Source: Aquiflexum lacus
GTDB taxonomy: Bacteria > Bacteroidota > Bacteroidia > Cytophagales > Cyclobacteriaceae
Length of the DNA stretch: 46,307 nucleotides
NCBI RefSeq assembly: GCF_015476655.1
Contig: NZ_JABFHF010000037.1
Span: 1 to 46,307 of the forward strand
Direction of reading: 5' to 3'
Shown here: piece after piece, positions 1-8,550 of the stretch
Layout of the letters: the number at the start of each line of letters is the position of its first letter
How positions within the stretch are numbered: the first letter of the stretch is position 1
Translations under genes and position numbers: made by a program
Notes under the pieces: model-generated
The model's database searches: none
What the model was told of the DNA's origin: nothing
What the model saw: the letters and a program-made list of their open reading frames with translations, nothing else

Positions 1-55
1 TGCTTTCATGATATAGAGTTGAGTAAAAACGGTCAACCTATATCAGGGACATACA
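1..55 (-). mobile_element. Probable insertion-sequence terminus (left end of window)
   Basis: Read on the minus strand from position 55 leftwards, the sequence begins TGTATGTCCCTGAT and then has GTTGACCGTTTT. The right end of the window, read on the plus strand from 46253, begins TGTGCATCCCTGAT and also continues into GTTGACCGTTTT. Two related termini starting with TG and pointing outward are what the two inverted-repeat ends of one IS type look like. No transposase is visible because the element continues beyond the window. The IS family is not assigned. Confidence 0.5.
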
Positions 56-58
56 GTT

Positions 59-118
59 TCTCGACTTTCATCCTTCATCCCTCATCCTTCATCCTTTCTA
101 TCCCCTACTCCTCAAACC
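59..118. repeat. Heptad-period repeat tract (CATCCTT flavour)
   Basis: The tract is made of imperfect 7-nt units such as CATCCTT and CATCCCT, then CTACTCC and CAAACCC. It runs through the stop codon of the TolC-family gene (105-107) into its last codons. It belongs to the dispersed family of 7-nt-period tracts seen at 32214, 36874, 40150, 42320, 44745 and 46040. Confidence 0.7.
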
Positions 119-1490
119 CCAAACCCGCAGCATTCAACAACTTGGCATAGGCTGTCTTTCTTTTTCCTGCAAGGTCGTTGAGGGTAATCCTTGCACTGAT
201 CAAACTGACTTCACGGGCATTGACAAGGAATAATGAACTCTCACCGATATCAAATCGGATCATTTCTCCGTCCAATAATTTTTGTAAACCATTTACATTG
301 TTGATGAATACGGTCAATTGCTGTTCGACAGTTTCAAAATTGAAGATCTCACTCTCAAGCTTGGTTTTGAGTTGAATCAATTTCAGGTCTCTTTGATAAT
401 TTTTAAAATCAATTTTTGCCTTGGTCAATCCAAGTTCACCCCTTTCCCTTCTCAAAAACAATGGCATACCGAATGTCAAGCCCAATTTATAATTATTTTC
501 CAGAAATGGTGAATTGCCAAATTGATTGAAACTTTCTGACAGAAAATTATAATTGACTTTCAAAACCGGTAACAACAGGTTTGCTTTATACCTCCTTTCC
601 ACCATCAAAGACTCAATATCAAAATCTGTCAGCCTAAGGTCAGGGTGCAGTTGGACATAATCTCTCAAAGATTCCTTACTGTAATCAAATACCATTTCAT
701 TGAGTACATCTTCAGGAAAGGTTGATTCCAATAATTCCACGGGTTCTTCATTTTGGTCCCATAGGAAGGTATTAACAAACTGTGTGGATCGAAAGAATTG
801 AATTTGTGCTGTTTGCAACCTGTATATCCTGTCCATCACCTGGGTATAGGCCTCCACCGTATCTATGGCAGGAAAATCACCTTGAATGTAACTTTCTTTG
901 ACCATTTCGAACCTTTGTTCGGCCAATTCTACCCCTTCCTGTAAAATCACTACGTTACGATAATCAGCAGCCCAATTCCAATAGGTTTCCGTTGCCTCAA
1001 GGTAGAGGTCATTGAGTATCAACTGTCTTTCAGCTTTGGTTGACTCCAAATAAATCTGAGCCTGCCTCAGTGTTGCTCTCCGCTTGTCTATCAACAAACC
1101 CTGTGCAACATTGACAGATGCTCCTAATGCAATCAGACCATCATCGGGCACTTCTAATTCAGGATTCAACAAGGAACCTGTATTTTGTTCAATAAGTCCT
1201 TTCAGCTCTACTCCTGCCCAAGTTGGAACCACAAAACCTGCTTCTCTTTTGTCAAAGTAATTGGTATTCTTAAACCGCTTTCTGTCATAATCTGCATAGA
1301 CCATCGGATCAAATCCTCCACGGGAAGATCTCAGCTCCTGCTCACCAAAGCGCAAAGTGACCTCAGCCTGTTTTGCAACAGGATGAAAATCCCTTACCCA
1401 TTCCATGTATTCCGTATAGGTTAGAATTTGTTGGCCATAGGTTTGGAAGCTCAATCCTATTGCTATAAAAACAAACAATAAACGCATCAT
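105..1490 (-). CDS. TolC-family outer membrane efflux protein
   Basis: A 461-residue protein with an N-terminal signal peptide (about residues 1-19, ending near TYGQQ) and the long alternating helical and beta sequence of TolC/OEP-type channels, rich in Glu/Gln/Leu helices. It is the expected outer-membrane duct for the HlyD-type adaptor directly upstream: that gene's stop is at 1491, so the two genes abut. It is the last gene of the minus-strand order TetR - ABC - HlyD - TolC. Its final residues (GLGFEE) and stop codon lie inside a 7-nt-period repeat tract that continues to about position 60. The family call is firm; the substrate is unknown. Confidence 0.85.
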   Translation of the reverse strand: MMRLLFVFIAIGLSFQTYGQQILTYTEYMEWVRDFHPVAKQAEVTLRFGEQELRSSRGGFDPMVYADYDRKRFKNTNYFDKREAGFVVPTWAGVELKGLIEQNTGSLLNPELEVPDDGLIALGASVNVAQGLLIDKRRATLRQAQIYLESTKAERQLILNDLYLEATETYWNWAADYRNVVILQEGVELAEQRFEMVKESYIQGDFPAIDTVEAYTQVMDRIYRLQTAQIQFFRSTQFVNTFLWDQNEEPVELLESTFPEDVLNEMVFDYSKESLRDYVQLHPDLRLTDFDIESLMVERRYKANLLLPVLKVNYNFLSESFNQFGNSPFLENNYKLGLTFGMPLFLRRERGELGLTKAKIDFKNYQRDLKLIQLKTKLESEIFNFETVEQQLTVFINNVNGLQKLLDGEMIRFDIGESSLFLVNAREVSLISARITLNDLAGKRKTAYAKLLNAAGLGFEE

Positions 1491-2843
1491 TTACTTTTCT
1501 TTTCTATTTTCGGCCTTTTCCCTGGAAGTATAATAATCAGGTGGGAAGCCATTGAGCTGACGCCATATTTCATACCATAAAGGAACATCATTGAGCAAGG
1601 CAATCCCCTCAGCACCTGAACCAATCCTCAGAGCATTTGGCCAAGATTGCTCTTCGGGATCTTCCACAACCAAAACCCTATAATTGCCATCTGGACCTGC
1701 AAAATTATCTATCGCCTGAACTACCCCACCAAAAGTACCATTGGTAATCTGAGGCCATCCAGAAAAGACAATTGCTGGCCAACCATCAAAAATAAAGCGG
1801 ACTCTATTACCGATTCGCAATAATGGAAAGTCTACAGGAGCGACATACATTTCAACTGCCAATTGGGCATTACCCGGTAGAATGCTTATGATTTCTGCTC
1901 CTTCTTTGATGGTTTCGCCTATACCCACCTGAATAGCACGGGTAATATATCCTTCCTGTGGAGCGAGGATATGACGGAATCCTGTCCTGACCTCATAGTT
2001 TGAATATTGATTTTCCAATTTTGTGGCCGTAGCCTCAGCATCATACTGTGATGACATGGCTTCATACATATCAGCACTTGCCTTGGCCATTTTATCCCTG
2101 AAGTCATTATCTATCGCATTGAGTTCGATCATAGCGGCAATCCTTGCATTGATACTTTGCAGAAATTTATTTTCAGCCGCAATCAGACTTGCTTGAACTT
2201 CCTGAAACCGAAGCTCTCTTTGTTCAAAATCTGTCAAAGATCTTAGCCCTTCTTTATAGAGCGTTTCTGCTCGTTTTAATTGATCTACCCCTACTTTGAA
2301 GTTTACTTTGGATTGTTCAAACCTGATACTGTCAGAAGTCACCTGTAACTCAGCCATCTTCAGTCTGTTTTCCGCTTGCTCTATTCTAAGGACATTATTT
2401 TCTTTCAATGCCTGAATCTGAATTTCCAATGACCTTACCTTTTCGAAATAAGATTTAGCTGAAAGATTTTTGGCATCTACCTGTAGTCTCGTCCTATCCA
2501 AAAGCAAGGGATCAAAATAATCATCTTTAATCTCCGATATCATCAGGACAGTATCTCCTTTCTGAACATACTCACCCTCCGCAACATACCATTTTTCTAT
2601 CCTCCCGGCAATGATTGAATGTACAGTTTGTGGTCTTTGGTCAGGCCTTAGGGCTGTTACAAATCCCTTAGTTCTAACATTTTGGGTCCATGGTAGGAAA
2701 AGGAACAAAAAAGTTCCTATCAAGAGCGACAACAATATCCTTATCCTCTTTTTACTTTCATCTTTGGGAATTGTCATCCCAAAACTTTTGAAACCTGTAA
2801 AAGAGAAATCAGTCCCTATCTTATTTTTTGAAATACCAATCAT
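1491..2843 (-). CDS. HlyD-family periplasmic adaptor (membrane fusion protein)
   Basis: A 450-residue protein with a short cytoplasmic N-terminus, one transmembrane helix (about residues 35-52), then a split lipoyl/barrel-sandwich domain (AGRIEKWYVAEGEYVQKGD, about 80-100) and a long coiled coil (about 125-275, rich in Glu/Lys/Leu). A C-terminal beta domain follows. This is the HlyD/AprE-type layout of adaptors that link an inner-membrane ABC exporter to TolC. It lies 12 nt after the ABC gene and abuts the TolC gene, so the three are almost certainly co-transcribed. The cargo cannot be deduced: no RTX-like or bacteriocin-like gene lies next to it. Confidence 0.88.
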   Translation of the reverse strand: MIGISKNKIGTDFSFTGFKSFGMTIPKDESKKRIRILLSLLIGTFLFLFLPWTQNVRTKGFVTALRPDQRPQTVHSIIAGRIEKWYVAEGEYVQKGDTVLMISEIKDDYFDPLLLDRTRLQVDAKNLSAKSYFEKVRSLEIQIQALKENNVLRIEQAENRLKMAELQVTSDSIRFEQSKVNFKVGVDQLKRAETLYKEGLRSLTDFEQRELRFQEVQASLIAAENKFLQSINARIAAMIELNAIDNDFRDKMAKASADMYEAMSSQYDAEATATKLENQYSNYEVRTGFRHILAPQEGYITRAIQVGIGETIKEGAEIISILPGNAQLAVEMYVAPVDFPLLRIGNRVRFIFDGWPAIVFSGWPQITNGTFGGVVQAIDNFAGPDGNYRVLVVEDPEEQSWPNALRIGSGAEGIALLNDVPLWYEIWRQLNGFPPDYYTSREKAENRKEK

Positions 2844-2855
2844 CTTATCGAGGGA

Positions 2856-4556
2856 TTAATTTTTGACATTGTTCAGATAATCTTCACTACTTCCATCAAA
2901 CAGCAGTTTACCCATGTGCAACTTTAGAACCCTTGGGAACTTCTTGATCGTATCTGCATCTTCAGCCATCATCAGAACAGTCCAATTCCCTTTGAGAATA
3001 TAATCCAAAACTCTTTCTTTCTCCTCAGGGTCCAAGTAAGTCACCAAGTTCTCAAGTAATAAGGCCTTTGGAAAGTTTACAAGACATCTTGCCAATACTA
3101 TTTTACTGATGATCGCTTTGCTGAGATTTTTTCCTTCGGGAAGAATAGTAGTATCCCAATCATCCGGAAGCACATATATGTATTCCCTTAATCCAACCAA
3201 GTCAATGATTTCCCGCACGTGGGCATCATCTACTTCTTTGTGCAAAGTTATATTATCATAAATACTGGCATGAAAAACCGATTGATGAGAGAGACTATCT
3301 CCAATATACCCCCTTAATCTTTCCAGATTCATAGTGTCTATAGGCAAACCGTTTACAATTATTCGACCCCTATAATCACTGTATAGGCCTGAAATCAGGT
3401 ACATCAAGGCACTTTTTCCACTTCCGCTTTTTCCGGTTAAGGCTACTTTTTCTCCTGGTTTCAGTTCAAAGGAAACATTATCCAAAACGTCAGTAATTGA
3501 AATTTTCGATTTAAAACTTAAGTTTCTAACATCAAATTGAAGACTTTCATTGTTGGTGGTAAGTGACTTCTCAGTTCCTTCCTGTCTTTCCATGGGTAGG
3601 TCCATGATCTGACCAATTTTTTCAGTAGCTGTTAGCGTTTCATAAACAGCATCCAATGAAAGAATGATCTTTTCTACAGAATTTACAATCAGAAGGATAA
3701 TAACTTCCGCAGCCACAAACTGACCAATACTGATCTGATTATCAATCAATAGCAAACTACCGACTACCAAAAGGGTTGTAACAATCAAAGCCTTGAATGC
3801 TATCATGACCTTGTATTGGAAAACAAGTACAGCGAAGTGTTTATTTCTGAAATCTACATAGGAAACCAAAAGCTTGTCAATGTTGAAAAATGGCAATTTT
3901 GAATTCCCTGCAAGCTTAAAGGTGGCCATCGTTCTGCCAATTTCTTCTAACCAATATGCCGTTTCATATTTTTTAGTCGAGACTTTCAGGTTTGTCTCCA
4001 TTCCTTTTGGACTCGTAAAATAAAAGATCAAGACAACCAAAGCAATAAGCAAAGAACTGAAAATCAGGAAGAAAATATTGTAGATAGCCAGTAAAATCAT
4101 CCCAAAGAAAATCTGAACCATTGCAAACGAAAAGTCAATGAGTATCTTGGAAACTCCTTTTTGAAGATTTACTGCATCAAAAAACCTATTTACCAGTTCA
4201 GGAGGGTGTTTATCCTGAAGTTCATCCAGCTTCAGCTTGGGAAGTCTGTAGGCGAAACTAAAACCGACTTTGGTGAAAATTCTTTGTTCGAGTTTTTCTG
4301 TCAGATACAATTGCGAGATTTGTAAAAACCCACCAAATGTAATCCCCACTGCCACCACCAAAATCATGATGAGCCAAGCAGTACTCACCCTTCCACCAAG
4401 TACAAAATTGACAATGGCCTGTATTCCCAGTGGATAAATCAAAGATACGGCACCGTTGAGCAATGAATAAAAATAGATGGCATAGACTTCATTTTTCTCC
4501 TCCCTCAAGAGCCTGAAGAATCTTTTCAGAGGTGTGACAGTATATTCAATTTTCAT
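2856..4556 (-). CDS. ABC exporter (TMD-NBD) with degenerate ATPase motifs
   Basis: A 566-residue fusion of a six-helix exporter domain (about 25-310) and a nucleotide-binding domain (about 340-566), as in type I secretion ABC proteins but without a peptidase domain. Walker A is intact (GKSGSGKS, 375-382). Other motifs are not. The Q-loop position reads GYIGD (D420). The signature is LSKAI (478-482) instead of LSGGQ. Walker B reads LLLEN (499-503), losing the catalytic Glu. The H-loop His position is Glu (AED, 531-533). The gene overlaps the TetR gene by 11 nt and precedes the adaptor and TolC genes, so it should energise that export complex. With no second ABC subunit in the operon, a homodimer would be predicted to hydrolyse ATP poorly. 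Confidence 0.85.
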   Translation of the reverse strand: MKIEYTVTPLKRFFRLLREEKNEVYAIYFYSLLNGAVSLIYPLGIQAIVNFVLGGRVSTAWLIMILVVAVGITFGGFLQISQLYLTEKLEQRIFTKVGFSFAYRLPKLKLDELQDKHPPELVNRFFDAVNLQKGVSKILIDFSFAMVQIFFGMILLAIYNIFFLIFSSLLIALVVLIFYFTSPKGMETNLKVSTKKYETAYWLEEIGRTMATFKLAGNSKLPFFNIDKLLVSYVDFRNKHFAVLVFQYKVMIAFKALIVTTLLVVGSLLLIDNQISIGQFVAAEVIILLIVNSVEKIILSLDAVYETLTATEKIGQIMDLPMERQEGTEKSLTTNNESLQFDVRNLSFKSKISITDVLDNVSFELKPGEKVALTGKSGSGKSALMYLISGLYSDYRGRIIVNGLPIDTMNLERLRGYIGDSLSHQSVFHASIYDNITLHKEVDDAHVREIIDLVGLREYIYVLPDDWDTTILPEGKNLSKAIISKIVLARCLVNFPKALLLENLVTYLDPEEKERVLDYILKGNWTVLMMAEDADTIKKFPRVLKLHMGKLLFDGSSEDYLNNVKN

Positions 4557-5226
4557 TTTCTATGGTTTTGAAAACTAAGTTGTGGAAAAAATCAATTTTT
4601 TTATCATCTCCAGGCTGATGTTCAGTCAAGCCGGGAAGATGTTTTGCATAATACGATTGCATAAAACTTGATTCCATCACTGTTGAAACCAAGGTCATTG
4701 GGTATTCGAAATCTGGATTAATCTCTAGAATGATCTTTGAAATTCTTTCTCCAAGCTTATGGTAATGATTGAAGAATCCTTTTTTGTACTCTTCATCAAC
4801 CTCCTTGGTCATAAAAGCCTTGGCCGCCTCATCTGTCAGCAAGATTTTAAGGGTCAATGGGTCAATAAAATCATTCTTAGTAAATATGGGGCCTTTTACC
4901 AAAATTTGAATAGCTAATTCCAGTTTTTTTCTTGAATCAAGCAAATTGGCAGTACAAAAAACCAGATTCTGTTCAAGATAACCCCAATACCAAGAAGTCA
5001 AAAACAAAAGCAACTTATGTTTATTTTCAAAGTACCGGTATATGGCTGATTCAGTGCAACCGATTCTAGTTGAAAGCTTTTTGAAGTTGAAATGTTCAAA
5101 TCCCAAATCAATCATCATGCAAACAGATTGTTGGATAATATCTTTCCCTAAGTCAGAGCTAAAAGGATCTTTGAGAAAAATATCCTCATTGATTTCCACC
5201 CGTATTTTTTGTAGAATATATTCCAT
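4546..5226 (-). CDS. TetR-family transcriptional regulator
   Basis: A 226-residue protein. A TetR-type helix-turn-helix lies around residues 30-75 (IDLGFEHFNFKKLSTRIG, then AIYRYFENKHKLL). The C-terminal ligand-binding half is divergent. It is the first gene of the exporter operon and its end overlaps the ABC start by 11 nt, indicating translational coupling. A pair of related 16-bp sites 21 bp apart (5263-5299) lies just upstream and is the best candidate for its operator, so autoregulation of the whole operon is inferred. The effector is unknown. Confidence 0.85.
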   Translation of the reverse strand: MEYILQKIRVEINEDIFLKDPFSSDLGKDIIQQSVCMMIDLGFEHFNFKKLSTRIGCTESAIYRYFENKHKLLLFLTSWYWGYLEQNLVFCTANLLDSRKKLELAIQILVKGPIFTKNDFIDPLTLKILLTDEAAKAFMTKEVDEEYKKGFFNHYHKLGERISKIILEINPDFEYPMTLVSTVMESSFMQSYYAKHLPGLTEHQPGDDKKIDFFHNLVFKTIENEN

Positions 5227-5262
5227 GGTTAAAGAAATAATAAGCTGATAACGGTATTACTT

Positions 5263-5299
5263 TACAAAAAGTTTATATTGTAGTATAAAAAGTTTGTAT
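5263..5299 (-). promoter_or_regulatory. Candidate TetR operator: two direct 16-bp sites
   Basis: TACAAAAAGTTTATAT (5263-5278) and TATAAAAAGTTTGTAT (5284-5299) are near-identical direct repeats whose starts are exactly 21 bp, two helical turns, apart. They sit 37-73 bp upstream of the TetR start codon. The arrangement suits two regulator dimers on one face of the DNA. The function is inferred. Confidence 0.45.
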
Positions 5300-5385
5300 T
5301 ACACACGGGGTCAGTGTTTATTGGGCAGTGTTCAGATGACAGGCGCATTTGCAGTGGTCAGTTCTCCCAGTAAAGGGTTTAGCTC

Positions 5386-5414
5386 ACAGTCGCAGTTGCC
5401 CAAACTGCGACTGT
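5386..5414. repeat. Perfect 12-bp stem hairpin downstream of the M28 gene
   Basis: ACAGTCGCAGTT (5386-5397) pairs perfectly with AACTGCGACTGT (5403-5414) around a 5-nt loop. It lies 12 nt beyond the M28 stop codon. No T-run follows in either direction, so it is not a classical terminator. It could stabilise the 3' end or belong to the 'cagtcgcagtttgcag' repeat sequences also seen near 31900-32000. Confidence 0.5.
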
Positions 5415-5426
5415 CAACTAAACATC

Positions 5427-7079
5427 CTATCTCTTCATATAAGCATCTCTTGTCGTCTTGAATTCCGAACCTTCTTTCCACTGTGGCCATATATCACTGT
5501 CAGCAAGTCTTTTGCCTACTTGATATAGTAGTTGTACATCATCCACAGCCCCTTCCAGATTCCACCTTTCTGGATCGTAGGAGTCAGAAGGCTTGTGATA
5601 ATACTTGGAAGTATATTCATCCTGTAACTCTTTTCCGTACTCTTTACCTTTTTCAACATGGTCAATTCCCGTTCCAATATAAAGGGCAGGTATTCCAACC
5701 TTTGCAAAATTGAAATGGTCTGATCTAAAATAGTAGCCTGCAGAAGGTGTAGGCTCCGGTGCACTGTACCTGTCTACTTTGGCCAATTCGACGTTTAACA
5801 GGTCTTCCATATCGGATTGACCCATACCTATCAAGGACACATCCTTCATTTTCCCATAAGGATTGATGCCGTCCATATTGATATTGGCAACGGTTTTTTC
5901 TACAGGATATACCGGATTTTCAGCATAATAAGCCGAACCCCATAATCCCTGTTCTTCTGCTGTTACAGAAAGAAATATGACGGTCCTTTCCGGCTGTTTA
6001 TCGGATTTAAAAGCTTTGGCCAAAGCCAATAGCGCTGCCGTCCCACTGGCATTGTCCAAAGCTCCATTGTAAATACTATCTCCAAATTCATCCGGCTTAC
6101 CTATTCCCAAATGATCCCAGTGGGCAGTGTAAATGAGGTATTCATCAGGTCTTTTACTGCCGGTGATTTTGGCAATGACATTCTTTGAAATATCATATGT
6201 AGCTTCTACTTCCATGGTTGAACTGGCTTTCAGGTTCATGGGTATAGCCTGAAAATCAGGTCTTCTTGCCTGTCCCAGCATTTCCCTTTCATTTAATCCA
6301 GCCATTTCAAACAATTGGTTTGCCATTGGAAGGGTAACCCAACCTTCAAATACTGGTTTGTAGATTTCTTTGCTCCGGGTATCCAAATAGAGTTTAGGAG
6401 CGTTCCAATTGTTCTGAATCACATTAAACCCATAACCTGCGGGAATGGTGTTGTGCACAATCAGTGTGCCCAATGCCCCTTGTCTCGCCGCTTCTTCAAA
6501 TTTATAAGTCCAACGTCCGTAATAGGTCATGGTATTACCTTTAAATAGCGCCTCTTCCTCTGTTCCAAAACCAGGATCATTGACCAGTACCATCACAATC
6601 TTATCCTTGACATCAATATTTTTATAATCATTCCAACCATACTCAGGAGCAACGATCCCGAATCCCGCAAAAACGATTTCAATATCTTCGAAATTCTGTG
6701 TTTCCTCAGTCCTTTGAGTCCATAGAACAAAATCTTTTAACCCTTCCAGATTCAATTCTTTGGAGGCTGATTTAATGGTCATTTCATTGGAAGGATTGGT
6801 TGTAATGGAAACCATGGGCACATCCTGAAAATAACTGTCCCCATTTCCAGGCTCCAGACCCATGGCCCTGAATTCATTTTCGAGGTATTTGATGGTAATT
6901 TCCTCCCCTTCCGTAAAAGGCATCCTCCCCATGAAGTCATCGGATGATAAGGTGATCAAATGGTCCTCCAAGTCAGAAATCTGAAATTGATAAGGTGCTG
7001 TCTCTGTTGGTTGACAAGAAAAGGTGTAAATGCTCAAAAGGGCAAGTGATCCGAATGTTTTAAGCTTCTTGAAATTCAT
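5427..7079 (-). CDS. Secreted M28-family metallopeptidase with PA-domain insert
   Basis: A 550-residue lipoprotein-like peptidase: hydrophobic N-terminus ending SIYTFSC (C22). A PA-type insert sits around 110-290. The M28 zinc-binding segments follow: HWDHLG, GALDNASGTA and TAEEQGLWGS, which hold the His, Asp and Glu-Glu ligand and catalytic residues, and a late RSDHFNF segment. This is the layout of bacterial M28 aminopeptidase/carboxypeptidase-like enzymes that trim peptides in the periplasm or outside the cell. It is transcribed alone, with the TetR operon behind it on the same strand but about 200 bp away. Substrate specificity cannot be set from sequence. Confidence 0.88.
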   Translation of the reverse strand: MNFKKLKTFGSLALLSIYTFSCQPTETAPYQFQISDLEDHLITLSSDDFMGRMPFTEGEEITIKYLENEFRAMGLEPGNGDSYFQDVPMVSITTNPSNEMTIKSASKELNLEGLKDFVLWTQRTEETQNFEDIEIVFAGFGIVAPEYGWNDYKNIDVKDKIVMVLVNDPGFGTEEEALFKGNTMTYYGRWTYKFEEAARQGALGTLIVHNTIPAGYGFNVIQNNWNAPKLYLDTRSKEIYKPVFEGWVTLPMANQLFEMAGLNEREMLGQARRPDFQAIPMNLKASSTMEVEATYDISKNVIAKITGSKRPDEYLIYTAHWDHLGIGKPDEFGDSIYNGALDNASGTAALLALAKAFKSDKQPERTVIFLSVTAEEQGLWGSAYYAENPVYPVEKTVANINMDGINPYGKMKDVSLIGMGQSDMEDLLNVELAKVDRYSAPEPTPSAGYYFRSDHFNFAKVGIPALYIGTGIDHVEKGKEYGKELQDEYTSKYYHKPSDSYDPERWNLEGAVDDVQLLYQVGKRLADSDIWPQWKEGSEFKTTRDAYMKR

Positions 7080-7344
7080 ATTAAAGGTTTGTGGTTTGGT
7101 CGAAGATAAGAATATTACTTATTAATAAATATACCCCGTGTATGAAAGGATGTCGGATGTTAGATGACCGATGTTGGGTTTGAGTGTCATATCGAGTACC
7201 CAACATTCTGAAAATGTTCAAAATAGGTAATGCCATTGGTAGTTTTGATACATAATCAAACTTATGACCAACTTTGGAGTTAGATTTCGGCTATTTGAAA
7301 ATTTTACAGGGTTTTAGTTTTACCTTAGTAATCAAATCTTACAG

Positions 7345-8379
7345 ATGATGAAAACAGTATTGAAAGTTTTAATGACCCTGGCAATTGTTTTTGCGGTGCT
7401 CTATATGCTTGGTCCCAAAATTAAAGTAGAAAATTTGGATGGAGACTATCCTCAAGTTCCTACAAGACTAAATGACCTAACTATATTCATTGAGGCTAAA
7501 AGTGATACGGTGACAGGGTTAAAACCAGATAATGAAGCCAAAATTATCTGGGCAGATAGCCTCAATAAAAGTAAAACACCTTTTTCCATCATTTATATTC
7601 ATGGATTTGGTGCCAGCGAAAAAGAAGGTCATCCAGTCCACAGACAAATCGCATCTCACTTTGATGCCAATCTTTATTTGGTAAGATTGCCCGAGCACGG
7701 CATCTCCAGGCCGGACGGGTTCAAATATTTGAATGCTCAAAAACTCCTTGATGAAGCCCGAGAAGCCTATATGGTAGGTCAAAGTCTTGGAGATTCAGTG
7801 ATTGTCATAGGAACTTCTATGGGAGGTGCTTTGTCTTTGGTCCTTGCTTCCGAGCGGCCTGATATGAAAGCCTTGGTCCTTTACTCTCCTGCAATCATGG
7901 AATATGGAGGCGCATTGGATATATTTTTTAAGCCATGGCTGTCTTATTTGGCTGAAAAATTCCAATATGAGAATGGTGTCATCATCAATAACCGGGAAGG
8001 TGAAAAAGCAAAATACTGGTCCAGAGAGTATCACCTCAACGGATATAGAAGTTTGGCAGTCTTGCTGAGAAGCAAGATGAACGCTGAAACATTCAATGAA
8101 ATAAATACACCACTTTTTTTAGGCTACTATTACAAAAATGAAGAGGAACAGGACTTTGTCGTTTCCGTACCTAAAATGCTTGAGATGTTTGATCAAGTTA
8201 GTACACCCGATAAACTCAAAGTCAAAAAGGAATTTCCCGAAACGGGAGACCATGTCATCGCCTCAAACATCACTTCAAATGATTGGGAAGGAGTGCTAAA
8301 TGAAACCATCTCATTTTTGGAAGAAGTAGCAGGAATAAAAAAGGTTACCAAACCCGAATTGATTGCAATTGAAGATTAG
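7345..8379 (+). CDS. Membrane-anchored alpha/beta hydrolase
   Basis: A 344-residue protein. An N-terminal hydrophobic segment (about residues 5-23) probably anchors it or acts as a signal. The oxyanion region is IYIHGFGAS (about 83-91), the nucleophile elbow is GTSMGG (156-161, Ser158), and a late GDHVIAS supplies the catalytic His. The fold is that of serine hydrolases of the lysophospholipase/esterase type. It is a single gene, convergent with the Gfo/Idh gene. MMK gives two adjacent start options (7345 or 7348). Substrate unknown. Confidence 0.8.
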   Translation: MMKTVLKVLMTLAIVFAVLYMLGPKIKVENLDGDYPQVPTRLNDLTIFIEAKSDTVTGLKPDNEAKIIWADSLNKSKTPFSIIYIHGFGASEKEGHPVHRQIASHFDANLYLVRLPEHGISRPDGFKYLNAQKLLDEAREAYMVGQSLGDSVIVIGTSMGGALSLVLASERPDMKALVLYSPAIMEYGGALDIFFKPWLSYLAEKFQYENGVIINNREGEKAKYWSREYHLNGYRSLAVLLRSKMNAETFNEINTPLFLGYYYKNEEEQDFVVSVPKMLEMFDQVSTPDKLKVKKEFPETGDHVIASNITSNDWEGVLNETISFLEEVAGIKKVTKPELIAIED

Positions 8380-8390
8380 AAGGAAATATT

Positions 8391-8547
8391 TTTAACCACA
8401 AAAGTGACAAGTGTTAACAAAAGGTTTTGGATTTAATCTTGTTGCCAATCCATTTTTTGTCATTAAGATAAAAGATTGAAATGAGCAATAGTCTTAAATT
8501 ATATACATTAATTCTTTTGAATCCTTTTGTCTCTTTTGTGGTTCAAA
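8391..8547. repeat. Long inverted repeat between convergent genes
   Basis: TTTAACCACAAAAGTGACAA (8391-8410) is matched in inverted orientation by the segment at 8527-8547, which contains CTTTTGTGGTTCAAA, with only two internal mismatches. About 116 bp of AT-rich sequence separates the arms. It fills the gap between two convergent genes. It may act as a bidirectional 3' structure or be a small non-autonomous element; no coding potential is seen inside. Confidence 0.5.
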
Positions 8548-8550
8548 ACT

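Noticed and set aside
5386-5414. Rho-independent terminator for the M28 gene
   Set aside because: The stem is strong but no T-run follows on either strand.
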